Origin: Pelomonas sp051857475
GTDB lineage: Bacteria; Pseudomonadota; Gammaproteobacteria; Burkholderiales; Burkholderiaceae_C
Direction of reading: 5' to 3'
DNA length: 64,000 bases
NCBI RefSeq assembly: GCF_051857475.1
Contig: NZ_JBPZGZ010000001.1
Span: forward strand, 1,488,001 to 1,552,000
The first letter of the stretch is position 1; every line of letters starts with the position of its first letter. Under the pieces are notes generated by a model. That model saw only the letters and a program-made list of their open reading frames with translations. It searched no databases and was not told the origin of the DNA. Shown here piece after piece: positions 1-9,364 of this stretch. Made by a program: the position numbers and the translations under genes.

Positions 1-88
1 CCGTCGGGTAGGAGGTGTAGCGCGGGCCGGCCACGTCGTGGCGGCGCAGCAGTTCGGGGTCCAGGGGTTTGTCGGTGACGGCAGCCAT
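1..88 (-). CDS. hemN: Oxygen-independent coproporphyrinogen III oxidase, N-terminal fragment
   Basis: Only the first 29 codons are present; the gene runs off the left edge. The translated start reads MAAVTDKPLDPELLRRHDV followed by AGPRYTSYPT. The GPRYTSYPT stretch is the hallmark N-terminus of the radical-SAM enzyme HemN, which decarboxylates coproporphyrinogen III in haem synthesis without oxygen. The radical-SAM cysteines lie outside the window. It is divergent from fnr, and an FNR-type box sits in the shared intergenic region, which fits the known FNR/ANR activation of hemN at low oxygen. No clear Shine-Dalgarno sequence precedes the ATG. Confidence 0.85.
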   Translation of the reverse strand, partial: MAAVTDKPLDPELLRRHDVAGPRYTSYPT

Positions 89-122
89 GCCGCCACTGTG
101 CCCAGCAGCGACTTCAGCGGCC

Positions 123-136
123 TTGATCCAGGTCAA
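123..136. promoter_or_regulatory. FNR/ANR box between hemN and fnr
   Basis: TTGATCCAGGTCAA differs by one base from the FNR consensus TTGAT-N4-ATCAA. Its centre (129.5) is 41 bp from the hemN ATG. In the other direction it is about 32 bp from AACAAT (159-164), a plausible -10 for fnr, which is class II FNR promoter geometry. If used toward fnr, transcription would start near 171, so fnr start codons upstream of about 172 become unlikely. Function is inferred from motif and spacing only. Confidence 0.75.
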
Positions 137-219
137 GGACAGTGCGGGTGCGGCGGCGAACAATGCATTTCATGCTGACCACCCTGCCCCGCGCGATGCC
201 CATGCCGATAATTCCCGAC

Positions 220-951
220 ATGGCCACTGCACCCACCACTGTCGAGCCCCTCAAGGTCGCCTGCGCGAGCTGCAATCTGCGCGAACTCTGCCTGCCGGTG
301 GGGCTGAACGCCAGCGAGCTGGACCAGCTGGACGGCCTGGTGGACCGGCGCCGCAACGTAGCACGCGGCGAGCATCTGTTCCGCAACGGCGAGCGCTTCG
401 AGGCGCTCTACGCGGTGCGCACCGGTTTCTTCAAGACCTGCGTCGGCAGCGAGGATGGGCGCGACCAGGTCACGGGCTTCCAGATGGCCGGCGAGCTGCT
501 CGGCCTGGACGGCATCAGCAGCGACCATCACCACTGCGACGCCGTCGCGCTGGAGGACTCGTCGGTCTGCGTCATTCCGTACACGCAGCTGGAGGAGCTG
601 TCGCGCGAGTTCACCGTGCTGCAGCACCAGTTCCACAAGATCATGAGCCGCGAGATCGTGCGCGACCATGGCGTCATGCTGCTGCTCGGCAATATGCGCG
701 CCGAGGAGAGGCTGGCGGCCTTCCTGCTCAATCTGACGCAACGACTGCAGGCGCGCGGCTTCTCGCCGAGCAGCCTGGTGCTGCGCATGACGCGCGAGGA
801 GATCGGCAGCTATCTCGGCCTCAAGCTCGAGACCGTCAGCCGCACCTTCTCCAAGTTCCAGGACGACGGGCTGATGGAGGTCAAGCAGCGCCAGCTGCGC
901 ATCCTCAACCAAGCCGGCCTCCAGGCGCTGGTCAACAACAGCCGCTGCTGA
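220..951 (+). CDS. fnr: FNR/ANR-family oxygen-sensing transcriptional regulator
   Basis: This is a CRP/FNR-superfamily activator that binds a [4Fe-4S] cluster and switches on microaerobic genes. Counting from this ATG (243 aa), the ligand pattern C15-X2-C18-X5-C24 plus C117 (in SSVCVIP) matches the four cluster cysteines of E. coli FNR. A cyclic-nucleotide-like beta-roll follows. The C-terminal helix-turn-helix contains LETVSRTF, with the E..SR residues that read TTGAT half-sites. Upstream in-frame ATGs exist at 142, 163, 172 and 196. I chose 220 because the FNR box would place transcription initiation near 171 and family members usually have a short N-terminus. The gene probably autoregulates through that box and controls the cco locus downstream. 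Confidence 0.93.
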   Translation: MATAPTTVEPLKVACASCNLRELCLPVGLNASELDQLDGLVDRRRNVARGEHLFRNGERFEALYAVRTGFFKTCVGSEDGRDQVTGFQMAGELLGLDGISSDHHHCDAVALEDSSVCVIPYTQLEELSREFTVLQHQFHKIMSREIVRDHGVMLLLGNMRAEERLAAFLLNLTQRLQARGFSPSSLVLRMTREEIGSYLGLKLETVSRTFSKFQDDGLMEVKQRQLRILNQAGLQALVNNSRC

Positions 952-955
952 CGCA

Positions 956-983
956 AAAAGGCCCCGCGGGGGCGCGCGGGGCC
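956..983 (-). terminator. Intrinsic terminator of the BON-domain gene
   Basis: A 9-bp GC stem (GGCCCCGCG 960-968 with CGCGGGGCC 975-983) is preceded on the plus strand by an A-run (956-959). Read on the minus strand this is a hairpin followed by T residues. It lies just beyond the stop of the leftward BON gene and may also block read-through from fnr. Confidence 0.7.
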
Positions 984-1003
984 TCGAGATGCAAGGTATG
1001 GCG

Positions 1004-1348
1004 TCAGCCGACCTTGATCTCGCTACGCACTTCCTTCACGCCCGACACGGCCTGCACCAGCAGCACGGCCTTCTGGGCCAGGTCAGCGGTGGGCGCGACG
1101 CCCTTCAGGACAACCACGCCGCCGGTGGTGCTGACGGTCAGGGGCAGGGCCTGCAGGTCCTTGTCCTTTTGCAGGGCAGCCTGGGCCTGGCTGGTGATGG
1201 CGGCATCGCCGGCCGGCTGGGCCTGCGCCACTTGCTGGACCGGGGCGTCAGCGGGCGCCGGTGCTTGTTCGGCCGCGAAGCTCGCGGTCGCGGCACCCGC
1301 CATCAGCGTGGCGGTCAGCAGTCGGGCGAAGGTCGAGGTTTGTCGCAT
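1004..1348 (-). CDS. Periplasmic BON-domain protein (OsmY-like)
   Basis: The protein has 114 aa. A signal peptide (MRQTSTFARLL...ATASFAAEQ) and an Ala/Pro/Gln-rich linker are followed by one BON domain (about residues 48-113) with the typical VVLKG turn and the ending VSGVKEVRSEIKV. BON proteins such as OsmY bind membranes and are induced by envelope or osmotic stress. The gene is unusual in its control region: a near-consensus sigma-54 promoter lies about 65 bp upstream, and GlrR-type sites lie about 100-175 bp upstream of that. It sits beside the glrR operon, so it is probably a direct GlrR target. The exact biochemical role is unknown. Confidence 0.85.
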   Translation of the reverse strand: MRQTSTFARLLTATLMAGAATASFAAEQAPAPADAPVQQVAQAQPAGDAAITSQAQAALQKDKDLQALPLTVSTTGGVVVLKGVAPTADLAQKAVLLVQAVSGVKEVRSEIKVG

Positions 1349-1410
1349 GCAGATCTCCTGAGGATGCGTGAATCGGAAGCAATGCCGGGTGGCACCACTA
1401 CCGCCTTAGC

Positions 1411-1426
1411 GCAAAGCCCGTGCCAG
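1411..1426 (-). promoter_or_regulatory. Sigma-54 promoter of the BON-domain gene
   Basis: On the minus strand the sequence is CTGGCACGGGCTTTGC. This matches the sigma-54 consensus TGGCACR-N4-TTGCW at all positions but the last base, with correct -24 GG / -12 GC spacing. Initiation is predicted near 1399, giving a leader of about 50 nt before the ATG at 1348. Sigma-54 promoters need an enhancer-binding activator, and the neighbouring gene encodes one (GlrR). Confidence 0.85.
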
Positions 1427-1499
1427 CTCTGAAAATCCATTCCAAATCAACCACTTGAGGAATTTCTCACGAACGCGCCGGCGGTCCGCGGGCCGGTTT

Positions 1500-1517
1500 T
1501 GTCGCCGGGTGGCGACA
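1500..1517. promoter_or_regulatory. GlrR-type enhancer site (TGTC-N10-GACA)
   Basis: TGTCGCCGGGTGGCGACA exactly fits TGTC-N10-GACA, the site described for E. coli GlrR in front of glmY. It lies about 110 bp upstream of the predicted sigma-54 start, the usual position for an enhancer site. Confidence 0.7.
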
Positions 1518-1535
1518 GGCCAGCCCACCGAAACG

Positions 1536-2948
1536 CTAAGCGCTTGATTCGTCTGACAATTTTCTGTCGCCGGAATCCGACGGCTGAGCTAGGGGGGCCG
1601 CATCCGCGCGGAAGAGCTGCGGGTCCAGGCCATGCTTTTGCAGCAGGCGATAGAACTCGGTGCGGTTGCGATCCGCCAGGCGCGCGGCCTCGGCCACCTG
1701 GCCCGAGGTCAGCTTCAGCAGCTGGTTCAGGTAGTCGCGCTCGAAGCGCTGCTTGGCATGCTGGTAGTTCAGCACCTCGGCCGGCGGCATCTGCAGCGCG
1801 CGCTGCACCTGGGCCAGCGGCACCAGCGGCGCCGTCGCCAGCACGCAGACCTGCTCGACGACGTTGAAGAGCTGGCGCACATTGCCCGGCCAAGGCGCCG
1901 TCACCAGGGCCTCCAGTGCATCGGGGGCAAAGCCCTTGACCGGCTTGCGATGCCGCCCGGCCAGCGTCAGCAAAAAATGCTGGGCCAGCAGCGCAATGTC
2001 CTCGCGCCTCTCGGCCAGGGCCGGCAGCTGCAGCTTGACGACATTGAGGCGGTAGTAGAGGTCAGGCCGGAACAGGCCCTCGCTCATGGCCAGCTCCAGG
2101 TCGCGGTGGGTGGCCGACAGCACGCGCACATCCACCGCCACGGCCTCGTTGCTGCCCACCGGCCGCACGACGCGCTCCTGCAGCACCCGCAGCAGCTTGA
2201 CCTGCAGGGCCAGCGGCATGTCGCCGATTTCGTCGAGGAAGACCGTTCCCCCCTCGGCCGCCGGGATCAGGCCCTGTCTATGGCCTTGGGCGCCGGTGAA
2301 GGCACCCTTCACATGGCCGAACAGTTCCGACTCCAGCAGGGCCTCGGGGATGGCCGCGCAGTTCACTGCGACAAAGGGCTTGCCGGCGCGCGGGCTGGCC
2401 TTGTGAATGGCACGGGCCAGCAGCTCCTTGCCCGTGCCGCTGTCGCCAGCGATCAGCACGCTGGCATCGGTGCCCGCCACCAGGCGCGCCTCGGCCAGCA
2501 CCTCCGCCATGCGCGGACTGCGGCTGATGATTTCGCTGCGCCATGCGCCGTCGCCGTCGAAGGGCGCCGGGCCGGGCCGGTTCAGCAGCAGGGCCTGGTT
2601 GATCTTGTCCAGCAGCTCCTTGCCGTCGTAGGGCTTGGTCAGATAGGCATGGGCGCCGCGCGTGGTCGCCTCGACGGCGTCGGGGATGGACCCATGGGCC
2701 GTCAACAGGATGACGGGCAGCGAAGGGTGGCGGGCGCGGATCTCGTCGAACAGGGCCAGGCCGTCCAGGCCGGGCAGGCGCACGTCGGTGATGACCAGGG
2801 CCGGCAGCTTGACGGCCAGATGGGCGAGTGCGGCCTCTGCACTGGCGACGGCCTGCACGGCGTGGCCGGCCGCGGTCAGCCGCATGGTCATCAGGCGCAG
2901 CAGGTCGGTGTCGTCGTCGACGACCAGGATGGCGGCGGGTGTGCTCAT
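1536..2948 (-). CDS. glrR: Sigma-54-dependent response regulator GlrR (QseF)
   Basis: This NtrC-type enhancer-binding protein has 470 aa. It has an N-terminal receiver (acidic DDD at 11-13, phospho-acceptor D55, conserved K105), then an AAA+ domain with Walker A GDSGTGKE (168-175) and the sigma-54 contact loop GAFTGA (215-220), then a C-terminal Fis-type helix-turn-helix (around GQVAEAARLADRNRTEFYRLL). The gene order glrK-qseG-glrR is the same as in enterobacteria, where the system responds to envelope stress and activates sigma-54 promoters through TGTC-N10-GACA. The adjacent BON gene has exactly that promoter architecture. The start ATG is preceded by GGAGGGCAGGGC. Confidence 0.92.
   Translation of the reverse strand: MSTPAAILVVDDDTDLLRLMTMRLTAAGHAVQAVASAEAALAHLAVKLPALVITDVRLPGLDGLALFDEIRARHPSLPVILLTAHGSIPDAVEATTRGAHAYLTKPYDGKELLDKINQALLLNRPGPAPFDGDGAWRSEIISRSPRMAEVLAEARLVAGTDASVLIAGDSGTGKELLARAIHKASPRAGKPFVAVNCAAIPEALLESELFGHVKGAFTGAQGHRQGLIPAAEGGTVFLDEIGDMPLALQVKLLRVLQERVVRPVGSNEAVAVDVRVLSATHRDLELAMSEGLFRPDLYYRLNVVKLQLPALAERREDIALLAQHFLLTLAGRHRKPVKGFAPDALEALVTAPWPGNVRQLFNVVEQVCVLATAPLVPLAQVQRALQMPPAEVLNYQHAKQRFERDYLNQLLKLTSGQVAEAARLADRNRTEFYRLLQKHGLDPQLFRADAAPLAQPSDSGDRKLSDESSA
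1565..1582. promoter_or_regulatory. Second GlrR-type site, one mismatch, inside the glrR 3' end
   Basis: TGTC, ten bases, then GACG: one base off the GlrR pattern and 65 bp from the first site. It overlaps the last codons of glrR. Pairs or triplets of such sites are normal for this regulator family, but this one is weaker. Confidence 0.45.
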
Positions 2949-2964
2949 GCCCTGCCCTCCTTCC

Positions 2965-3432
2965 TCAACGCGGCGCCGCGCCAGGCTTGGCGGGCAGGGT
3001 CTGCTCGATCGCCTTCAAGGCTTCGAGCTTCTCGTTGAGTTGCTCGTTGCGGCGCTGGCTGTCGCGCAGCTGCTGGTTGAGCTTGTCGACGTTGTCCTGC
3101 AGGCGGCGCTGCTCGGCCAGGCGTGCGGCCATCAGCGTGGCCAGTGGCTTCAGCGGTTCGGCTTGCGGGTCACTGGAGCTGGCCAGGGCTTCCAGTTGGG
3201 TCGCGGCCTGGGCCTGCTCGGCCGCGCTGCGGCCCTGACCGAGCTGCATGGCCTTTTGCAGATCGGTGGCATACGCCTGCACAGTCTTCAGGCCCTCATC
3301 GACAGGCGCGGGAGGCGCCGGCGGCGGCTCGGGGCAGACCGGCGCGGGAGGAGGCGGCGCCAGCGGCATGGGTGCCGGCGTCTGGCAGGCGGCCAGCAAC
3401 AGCAGGCCGGTGATCTCAAGCAGTCTTCGCAT
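2965..3432 (-). CDS. qseG: QseG-like outer-membrane lipoprotein of the Glr system
   Basis: The protein has 155 aa with a type II signal peptide (MRRLLEITGLLLLAACQ; lipobox LAAC). A proline-rich linker follows, and then a predominantly helical, probably coiled-coil C-terminal half with many Q/E/L heptads. It sits between glrK and glrR, overlapping the glrK stop by about 17 nt, exactly where qseG (yfhG) lies in E. coli; QseG contacts the periplasmic part of the kinase there. Sequence identity to QseG cannot be judged by eye, so the assignment rests on lipobox, coiled coil and synteny. Confidence 0.75.
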   Translation of the reverse strand: MRRLLEITGLLLLAACQTPAPMPLAPPPPAPVCPEPPPAPPAPVDEGLKTVQAYATDLQKAMQLGQGRSAAEQAQAATQLEALASSSDPQAEPLKPLATLMAARLAEQRRLQDNVDKLNQQLRDSQRRNEQLNEKLEALKAIEQTLPAKPGAAPR

Positions 3433-4936
3433 GGGGTATCTCAAGGCGGAAATGGGCGCCGCGCTCGCTGGGCAGCAGGCAGCAGGAGCCGCCATGCGCC
3501 TGCACGATCTCGCGCACGATGGACAGGCCGATGCCGCTGCCACGGCGGGCGCCGGGGGGCTGAAGGCGGCCTTGGTAGAAGGGATCGAAGATGCGCTCGA
3601 CGTCCTCGACCGCGACGCCGCTGCCCTCGTCCAGGCAGTCGATGGCGACGCTCGCCGCGTCCTCGCTCAATCTCAAGATGACGTTGCCACCCGGCGGGCT
3701 GAAGCGCACCGCGTTGACCAGCAAATTGGCGAGCACGACACCCAGCTTGTCGCCGTCGACCGCAGCGGTGACATCGACCGCTTCGAGCTGGACTTTCAGC
3801 CCCTTGGCCTGCCACAACAGGCGCTGATCGTCGACGACACGCTCCAGCAGAGGCTTCAAGGCCGTCGGGCGGCGGCGCAGCTGCTGAGCATCCGAAGCGA
3901 GCGACTGATAGCTCAGCAGGCCCTCGATCTGACGCTGCAGCGCGGCACTGTTGTCACCGAGGATGCGCACGATCTCGACCTGATCGGCCGTCAGCGGCCC
4001 GGCCACGCCGTCGCGCAGCAGGGCCGCGCCCTCGCGGATGGAGGCCATGGGCGTCTTCAACTCGTGGGAGATGTGGCGCACGAAGCGGGTCTTGTCGGAC
4101 TCCAGCGTGGCCAGGCGCTGGCGCAGCCACTCCAGCTGGCGGCCGAGACGGCGCAGGTCCACCGGGCCGCGCACGTCGACGGGCTGGTCGAAACGGTTGT
4201 CGCCGAGCCGGCCGATGGCGGTCTCGACATCGGCCAGCGGCCGCAGCAGCCAGCGCCCGAAGCCCAGGCCCAGCAGGACCGCCAGCACGATGGCGCCGAC
4301 AACGAGGGCGCTGATCAGCCGCCGCTGCTGCTCCAGTTCGGCCAGCACGGCGTCGCTGCGCCTGTCCATGGCCTGCTGGCCTTGCTGCGTCAACGCCTGG
4401 TTGAGGCCGTGCATGCGAGCGAACAAGGGGTTCAGGCGTTGCAGGGCAGCTTGTCGGGCGCGACCCGGGTTCTGCAGGATGCGCCAGGCCGCATCGGCCT
4501 GAGCACCCCAGTCGGCGAAAAGCTGGCGCGCGGCCGGCTCCGTCAGCGTGTGCGTCAGCTCGGCCTGGGTATCGCGCGCCTCAGCCCAGGCCGCCTGGAA
4601 GCGTTCGCGCAAGGCCCCGTCGTCCAGCACCAGGAACTGGCGCGCGCTGCGCTCCATGGCCACGGTGCGCTCGGCCAGGCGCTGCACCTGGGATGTCAGT
4701 GTTGCGGCGTCCTGGGAGGCTTCACGGCCTTGCAGAGCCAGATGCTCCAAGGCCAGCATGGCCTGGGCCGCGGCGCCGCCCAGGGCGATGGCGATCAGCA
4801 GGAAGACGGCCAGCAGGCCCTGGCGAAAGGACAGGCCACGCAGGCCCTCGCTGCGCAGGCGCTGCCAGGCCGAGTCGGTGGAAGACGTGGGCTCGGAGCT
4901 TGAGTGGGCAGGTGCGGAAAGGAAATGGGCGGACAT
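3416..4936 (-). CDS. glrK: Sensor histidine kinase GlrK (QseE)
   Basis: This membrane sensor kinase has 506 aa. The first membrane helix is near residues 40-62 (LLAVFLLIAIALGG), a helical periplasmic domain follows, and the second helix is near 208-226. A HAMP linker comes next. The HisKA box is HISHELKTPMASI with phospho-acceptor H291. The HATPase_c domain has N-box NLLVNAVRFSPPGG (about 404-417), the DEGSGV box and GSGIGLSIVREIV. It is the first gene of the glrK-qseG-glrR operon and phosphorylates GlrR. The envelope stimulus is inferred from the family. Confidence 0.9.
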   Translation of the reverse strand: MSAHFLSAPAHSSSEPTSSTDSAWQRLRSEGLRGLSFRQGLLAVFLLIAIALGGAAAQAMLALEHLALQGREASQDAATLTSQVQRLAERTVAMERSARQFLVLDDGALRERFQAAWAEARDTQAELTHTLTEPAARQLFADWGAQADAAWRILQNPGRARQAALQRLNPLFARMHGLNQALTQQGQQAMDRRSDAVLAELEQQRRLISALVVGAIVLAVLLGLGFGRWLLRPLADVETAIGRLGDNRFDQPVDVRGPVDLRRLGRQLEWLRQRLATLESDKTRFVRHISHELKTPMASIREGAALLRDGVAGPLTADQVEIVRILGDNSAALQRQIEGLLSYQSLASDAQQLRRRPTALKPLLERVVDDQRLLWQAKGLKVQLEAVDVTAAVDGDKLGVVLANLLVNAVRFSPPGGNVILRLSEDAASVAIDCLDEGSGVAVEDVERIFDPFYQGRLQPPGARRGSGIGLSIVREIVQAHGGSCCLLPSERGAHFRLEIPHAKTA

Positions 4937-5074
4937 CGTGCAGGCGCGCGCCGCATGCTAAGAGTCCATCCCGCCAGCGGCTCTCCCCAGCTTCGCATCC
5001 ATTGCAACAGCGCGAAACGGGGCTTGACCCGGAGCATTGCTGCGGCGCAGCAAATGAGGCGTAGGATCGGTTGC

Positions 5075-6409
5075 ATGCGTCCCCAAGTCCTCATCATCGG
5101 CTGCGGCTTCGGCGGCCTGGAGGCGGCGCGAGCTTTCTCCGGCTCAGGCGCTGCTGAAGTCGACATCACCGTCGTCGACAAGACCAACCACCACCTCTTC
5201 CAGCCCCTGCTCTACCAGGTGGCGACCGCAGGCTTGTCGGCGCCGTCGATCGCGGCACCCATCCGCCACCTCTTCCGCGGCCAGCGCAATGTGACGACGC
5301 TGCTCGGCGAAGTCGCCGGCATCGACGCCAACGCCAAGACCGCCACGCTGAAGGACGGCGCCGTGCTGCGCTGGGACCACCTCATCGTCGCCGCCGGCGC
5401 CACCCACAGCTACTTCGGCCGCGACGACTGGGCGCAGCACGCGCCTGGCCTGAAGACGCTGGAAGACGCCTTCGAGATCCGCCGCCGCGTGCTGCTGGCC
5501 TTCGAGGCGGCCGAGCGCGAGGATGACCCAGCCCGGCGCGCAGCGCTGATGCAGTTCGTCGTGGTCGGCGCGGGGCCGACCGGTGTCGAGCTGGCCGGCA
5601 CCTTCGCCGAGATCGCCCGCCACACCTTGTCCGGCGAGTTCCGCCGCATCGACCCGCGCCAGGCCAAGGTGCTGCTGGTCGAGGGCGGGCCGCGCGTGCT
5701 GGCCGCCATGCCCGAGGCCTTGAGCGAACGCGCCCGCGAGCAGTTGGTGGCCCTGGGCGTGGAGGTGAAGCTGAATGCCCGCGTGACCGGCATCGATGAT
5801 CAAGGCCTGGACCTGACGACCGCTGGCGGGCCCGAGCGCCTGCACAGCCGCTGCGTCGTGTGGGCTGCGGGCGTGGCCGCGTCACCGCTGGGCCGTGTGC
5901 TGGCCGAAGCCACGGGCTGCGCACTGGACCGCGCCGGCCGCGTCGTCGTCGAGCCCGACCTGAGCCTGAAAGGCTTTCCTCACATCCAGGTCATCGGCGA
6001 CCTGGCCGCGGCGCAGAGCCATGTGGCGGGCCGCGAGCCCAAGCCCGTGCCCGGCGTGTCGCCCGGCGCCAAGCAGATGGGCCGCTGCGCCGCCGCCAAC
6101 ATCAAACGCCGCCTGCGCGGGGAGGCGATCCAGGCCTTCCGCTACAGCGACTACGGCAACCTCGCCACCATCGGCCGCAACAGCGCCGTCGTCGACCTGG
6201 GCACGCCGGCAGGCCCGCTGCGCTTCTCGGGCTATTTCGCCTGGCTGTTCTGGCTGTTCGCCCACGTCTACTTCCTGATCGGCTACCGCAACCGCTTCGT
6301 CGTGCTGCTGGACTGGGCCTGGGCTTATTGGACCTATGACCGCGGTGCCCGCGTCGTCGCCAACGCGGGCCTCAGCGAGGCCAGCCCGGCGCGTGACGTG
6401 AAGGCCTGA
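5075..6409 (+). CDS. ndh: Type II NADH dehydrogenase
   Basis: The protein has 444 aa and is a single-subunit, non-proton-pumping NADH:quinone oxidoreductase on the inner face of the cytoplasmic membrane. The FAD-binding Rossmann motif GCGFGGLEAARAF is at the very N-terminus and the NADH-binding motif VVVGAGPTGVELAG is near residue 165. QVIGDLAAA is the second FAD contact, and the C-terminal hydrophobic stretch FAWLFWLFAHVYFLIG probably anchors it in the membrane. ATG 5075 gives the canonical N-terminus; an ATG at 5054 is also in frame. Next to the cbb3 locus it could feed electrons into a low-oxygen chain. It is convergent with, and overlaps by 38 bp, the last gene of the cco operon. Confidence 0.92.
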   Translation: MRPQVLIIGCGFGGLEAARAFSGSGAAEVDITVVDKTNHHLFQPLLYQVATAGLSAPSIAAPIRHLFRGQRNVTTLLGEVAGIDANAKTATLKDGAVLRWDHLIVAAGATHSYFGRDDWAQHAPGLKTLEDAFEIRRRVLLAFEAAEREDDPARRAALMQFVVVGAGPTGVELAGTFAEIARHTLSGEFRRIDPRQAKVLLVEGGPRVLAAMPEALSERAREQLVALGVEVKLNARVTGIDDQGLDLTTAGGPERLHSRCVVWAAGVAASPLGRVLAEATGCALDRAGRVVVEPDLSLKGFPHIQVIGDLAAAQSHVAGREPKPVPGVSPGAKQMGRCAAANIKRRLRGEAIQAFRYSDYGNLATIGRNSAVVDLGTPAGPLRFSGYFAWLFWLFAHVYFLIGYRNRFVVLLDWAWAYWTYDRGARVVANAGLSEASPARDVKA

Positions 6410-6662
6410 CGTCATCGGGCAAGCTGACCAACAGCAGTGACAGACTGGCCCCCAGGGCAATGACGGCCCAGAAGATCAGGAAGCTGAGCGTGTAGATCGC
6501 CTGCGCCGTCAACTCGATGGGCGTGGCGCCGAACCAGCGCAGCTCGGTCGGGTCAACAACTGCGAAGACCAGAGCCTCCAGCACGCCGGCGCTCAGGAAG
6601 GACGACCAGGCCACGGCCATCGCGAAGCGCCTGACGCGTGAGGGGCCGACCGGTCCAGTCAT
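6372..6662 (-). CDS. Small membrane protein at the end of the cco operon
   Basis: The protein has 96 aa with two predicted transmembrane helices (about 12-36 and 53-80). Its start overlaps the ccoH stop in an ATGA arrangement, so it is translationally coupled to the cbb3 assembly genes. Similar small proteins follow ccoH in related bacteria, but I know of no function. Its 3' end overlaps the convergent ndh gene. Confidence 0.75.
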   Translation of the reverse strand: MTGPVGPSRVRRFAMAVAWSSFLSAGVLEALVFAVVDPTELRWFGATPIELTAQAIYTLSFLIFWAVIALGASLSLLLVSLPDDVRPSRHAPGWPR

Positions 6663-6907
6663 GGCTTCAGGCCAGCGGTGCCGGTGGCGGCGTGATTGCG
6701 GGCGGTCAGCGCCGGCACGGAATCGTTGCTGCGCAGGTCGGCCACGTCGTCGGCGGCCACGGCGTGGCGCAGTTCCAGCGGCGGGTCGGGATGCCGGATG
6801 GCCAGGGCCAGCGTGAAAAAGCTGGCGACGACGACGGCTGTCGGGCCGGCCACGACCAGCCAGACCATGGGCTGGCGCCAGGGCGATGTCGAAGGGATTG
6901 AGCGCAT
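6659..6907 (-). CDS. ccoH: FixH/CcoH-like cbb3 oxidase assembly protein (short)
   Basis: The protein has 82 aa with one N-terminal membrane helix (WLVVAGPTAVVVASFFTLAL) and a short periplasmic tail. Position directly after ccoG and size agree with the truncated FixH-like proteins of betaproteobacterial cco loci; full-length FixH is about 150 aa. CcoH is needed for assembly or stability of cbb3 oxidase. It is assigned mainly from context. Confidence 0.7.
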   Translation of the reverse strand: MRSIPSTSPWRQPMVWLVVAGPTAVVVASFFTLALAIRHPDPPLELRHAVAADDVADLRSNDSVPALTARNHAATGTAGLKP

Positions 6908-6924
6908 CGGGTTCTCCTGCCGCC

Positions 6925-8340
<1,416 letters not shown>

Positions 8341-8342
8341 GG

Positions 8343-9236
8343 CTAGTTGCTCAGGCCCCAGACATAGGCCGCCAGCACCTTGATCTGCTCCGGCGTCAGC
8401 CGCTCGCCATGGGCCGGCATCACGTTGTGCTTGCCGTTGTTGACCATGGCCATGACGGCTTCCTCGCCCCAGCCGTGCAGCCAGACCTTGTCGCTGAGGT
8501 TGGGCGCGCCGAGGGCCGGGTTGCCCTGGCCGCGCGGTCCATGGCAGGCCGCGCAGGCCGTGAACCTGGGCTTGCCCAGTTGGGCATACAGCGGGTTGTG
8601 CGGGCTGCCCGACAGCGACAACACGTAGTGGGCGACGTTGCGCACGTCCTCGCTGGTGCCGACGGCCGCTGCCATCACCGGCATATTGCCTTCGCGACCC
8701 TGCGTGATGGTCTCGGTGATGGTCTCGAAGCTGCCGCCCCACAGCCAGTCCTTGTCGGTCAGGTTGGGGAATCCCTTGCTGCCCTTGGCATCGGCGCCAT
8801 GACATTGGGCGCAGTTGTTGGCGAACAGGCGCTCGCCGATGGCGTGGGCCTTGGGATCCTTGGCCAGTTGCTCGGGCGTCAGGTTGGCAAAGCCGGCGTA
8901 GACCGGCGCCATGGCCGCGCGCGCCTGAGCAAGGTCGGCCGCATGCTCGGTCGTGCTCGTCCAACCGAGCTTGCCGCTGATGCTGCCCAGGCCCGGATAG
9001 AGGGCCAGATAAATGCCAGAGAACACCACGGTCAGCACGAACAGACCCATCCACCACAGCGGCAAGGGGTTGTTCAGCTCGCGCAGGTCTTCGTCCCAGA
9101 CATGGCCCGTCGTGTTGTCGGCCGCCGAGGGCTGGCGACGGCTGGCGATCAGCAGCAAGACGATGCAGGCGACCAGGCCCAGCACCGTGGCCGCGGCGAC
9201 AAAGATGGACCAGCCGGGGCTGATGAAGTCACTCAT
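8343..9236 (-). CDS. ccoP: Cytochrome c oxidase cbb3-type subunit III, dihaem
   Basis: The protein has 297 aa. Two membrane-spanning regions near the N-terminus (SIFVAAATVLGLVACIVLLL and LWWMGLFVLTVVFSGIYLAL) are followed by two c-type cytochrome domains with haem attachment sites CAQCH and CAACH and matching downstream axial methionines (NMPV, VMPAHG). CcoP passes electrons from soluble cytochrome c to CcoO. Its start overlaps the ccoQ stop (ATGA). Confidence 0.95.
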   Translation of the reverse strand: MSDFISPGWSIFVAAATVLGLVACIVLLLIASRRQPSAADNTTGHVWDEDLRELNNPLPLWWMGLFVLTVVFSGIYLALYPGLGSISGKLGWTSTTEHAADLAQARAAMAPVYAGFANLTPEQLAKDPKAHAIGERLFANNCAQCHGADAKGSKGFPNLTDKDWLWGGSFETITETITQGREGNMPVMAAAVGTSEDVRNVAHYVLSLSGSPHNPLYAQLGKPRFTACAACHGPRGQGNPALGAPNLSDKVWLHGWGEEAVMAMVNNGKHNVMPAHGERLTPEQIKVLAAYVWGLSN

Positions 9237-9364
9237 TGGTCATCCCCCAACAGCGGCAGCTCGGCGGCAGCCTCGAAGCGGCCGCGCCAGGCCCAGACGA
9301 CGATGCCGATGAAGACGGCCAGCGACACCAGGGTCACGGCCACGCGCAGTTCATTGATTCCCAC
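9233..9364 (-). CDS. ccoQ: Cbb3 oxidase small subunit CcoQ
   Basis: The protein has 43 aa with a single membrane helix (VTLVSLAVFIGIVVWAW) followed by RGRFEAAAELPLLGD, the typical CcoQ layout. The start is GTG at 9364, chosen because AAAGGAGG (9371-9378) lies 6 nt upstream. It overlaps both the ccoO end and the ccoP start. Confidence 0.88.
   Translation of the reverse strand: MGINELRVAVTLVSLAVFIGIVVWAWRGRFEAAAELPLLGDDQ

Noticed and set aside
69..1361. Open frame of 430 codons on the plus strand across fnr and the BON gene
   Set aside because: It overlaps two well-supported genes and the terminator at 956-983. Its product is Arg/Ala-rich without motifs.
1632..3038. Open frame of 468 codons on the plus strand
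   Set aside because: Antisense shadow of glrR; no domain or start signals.
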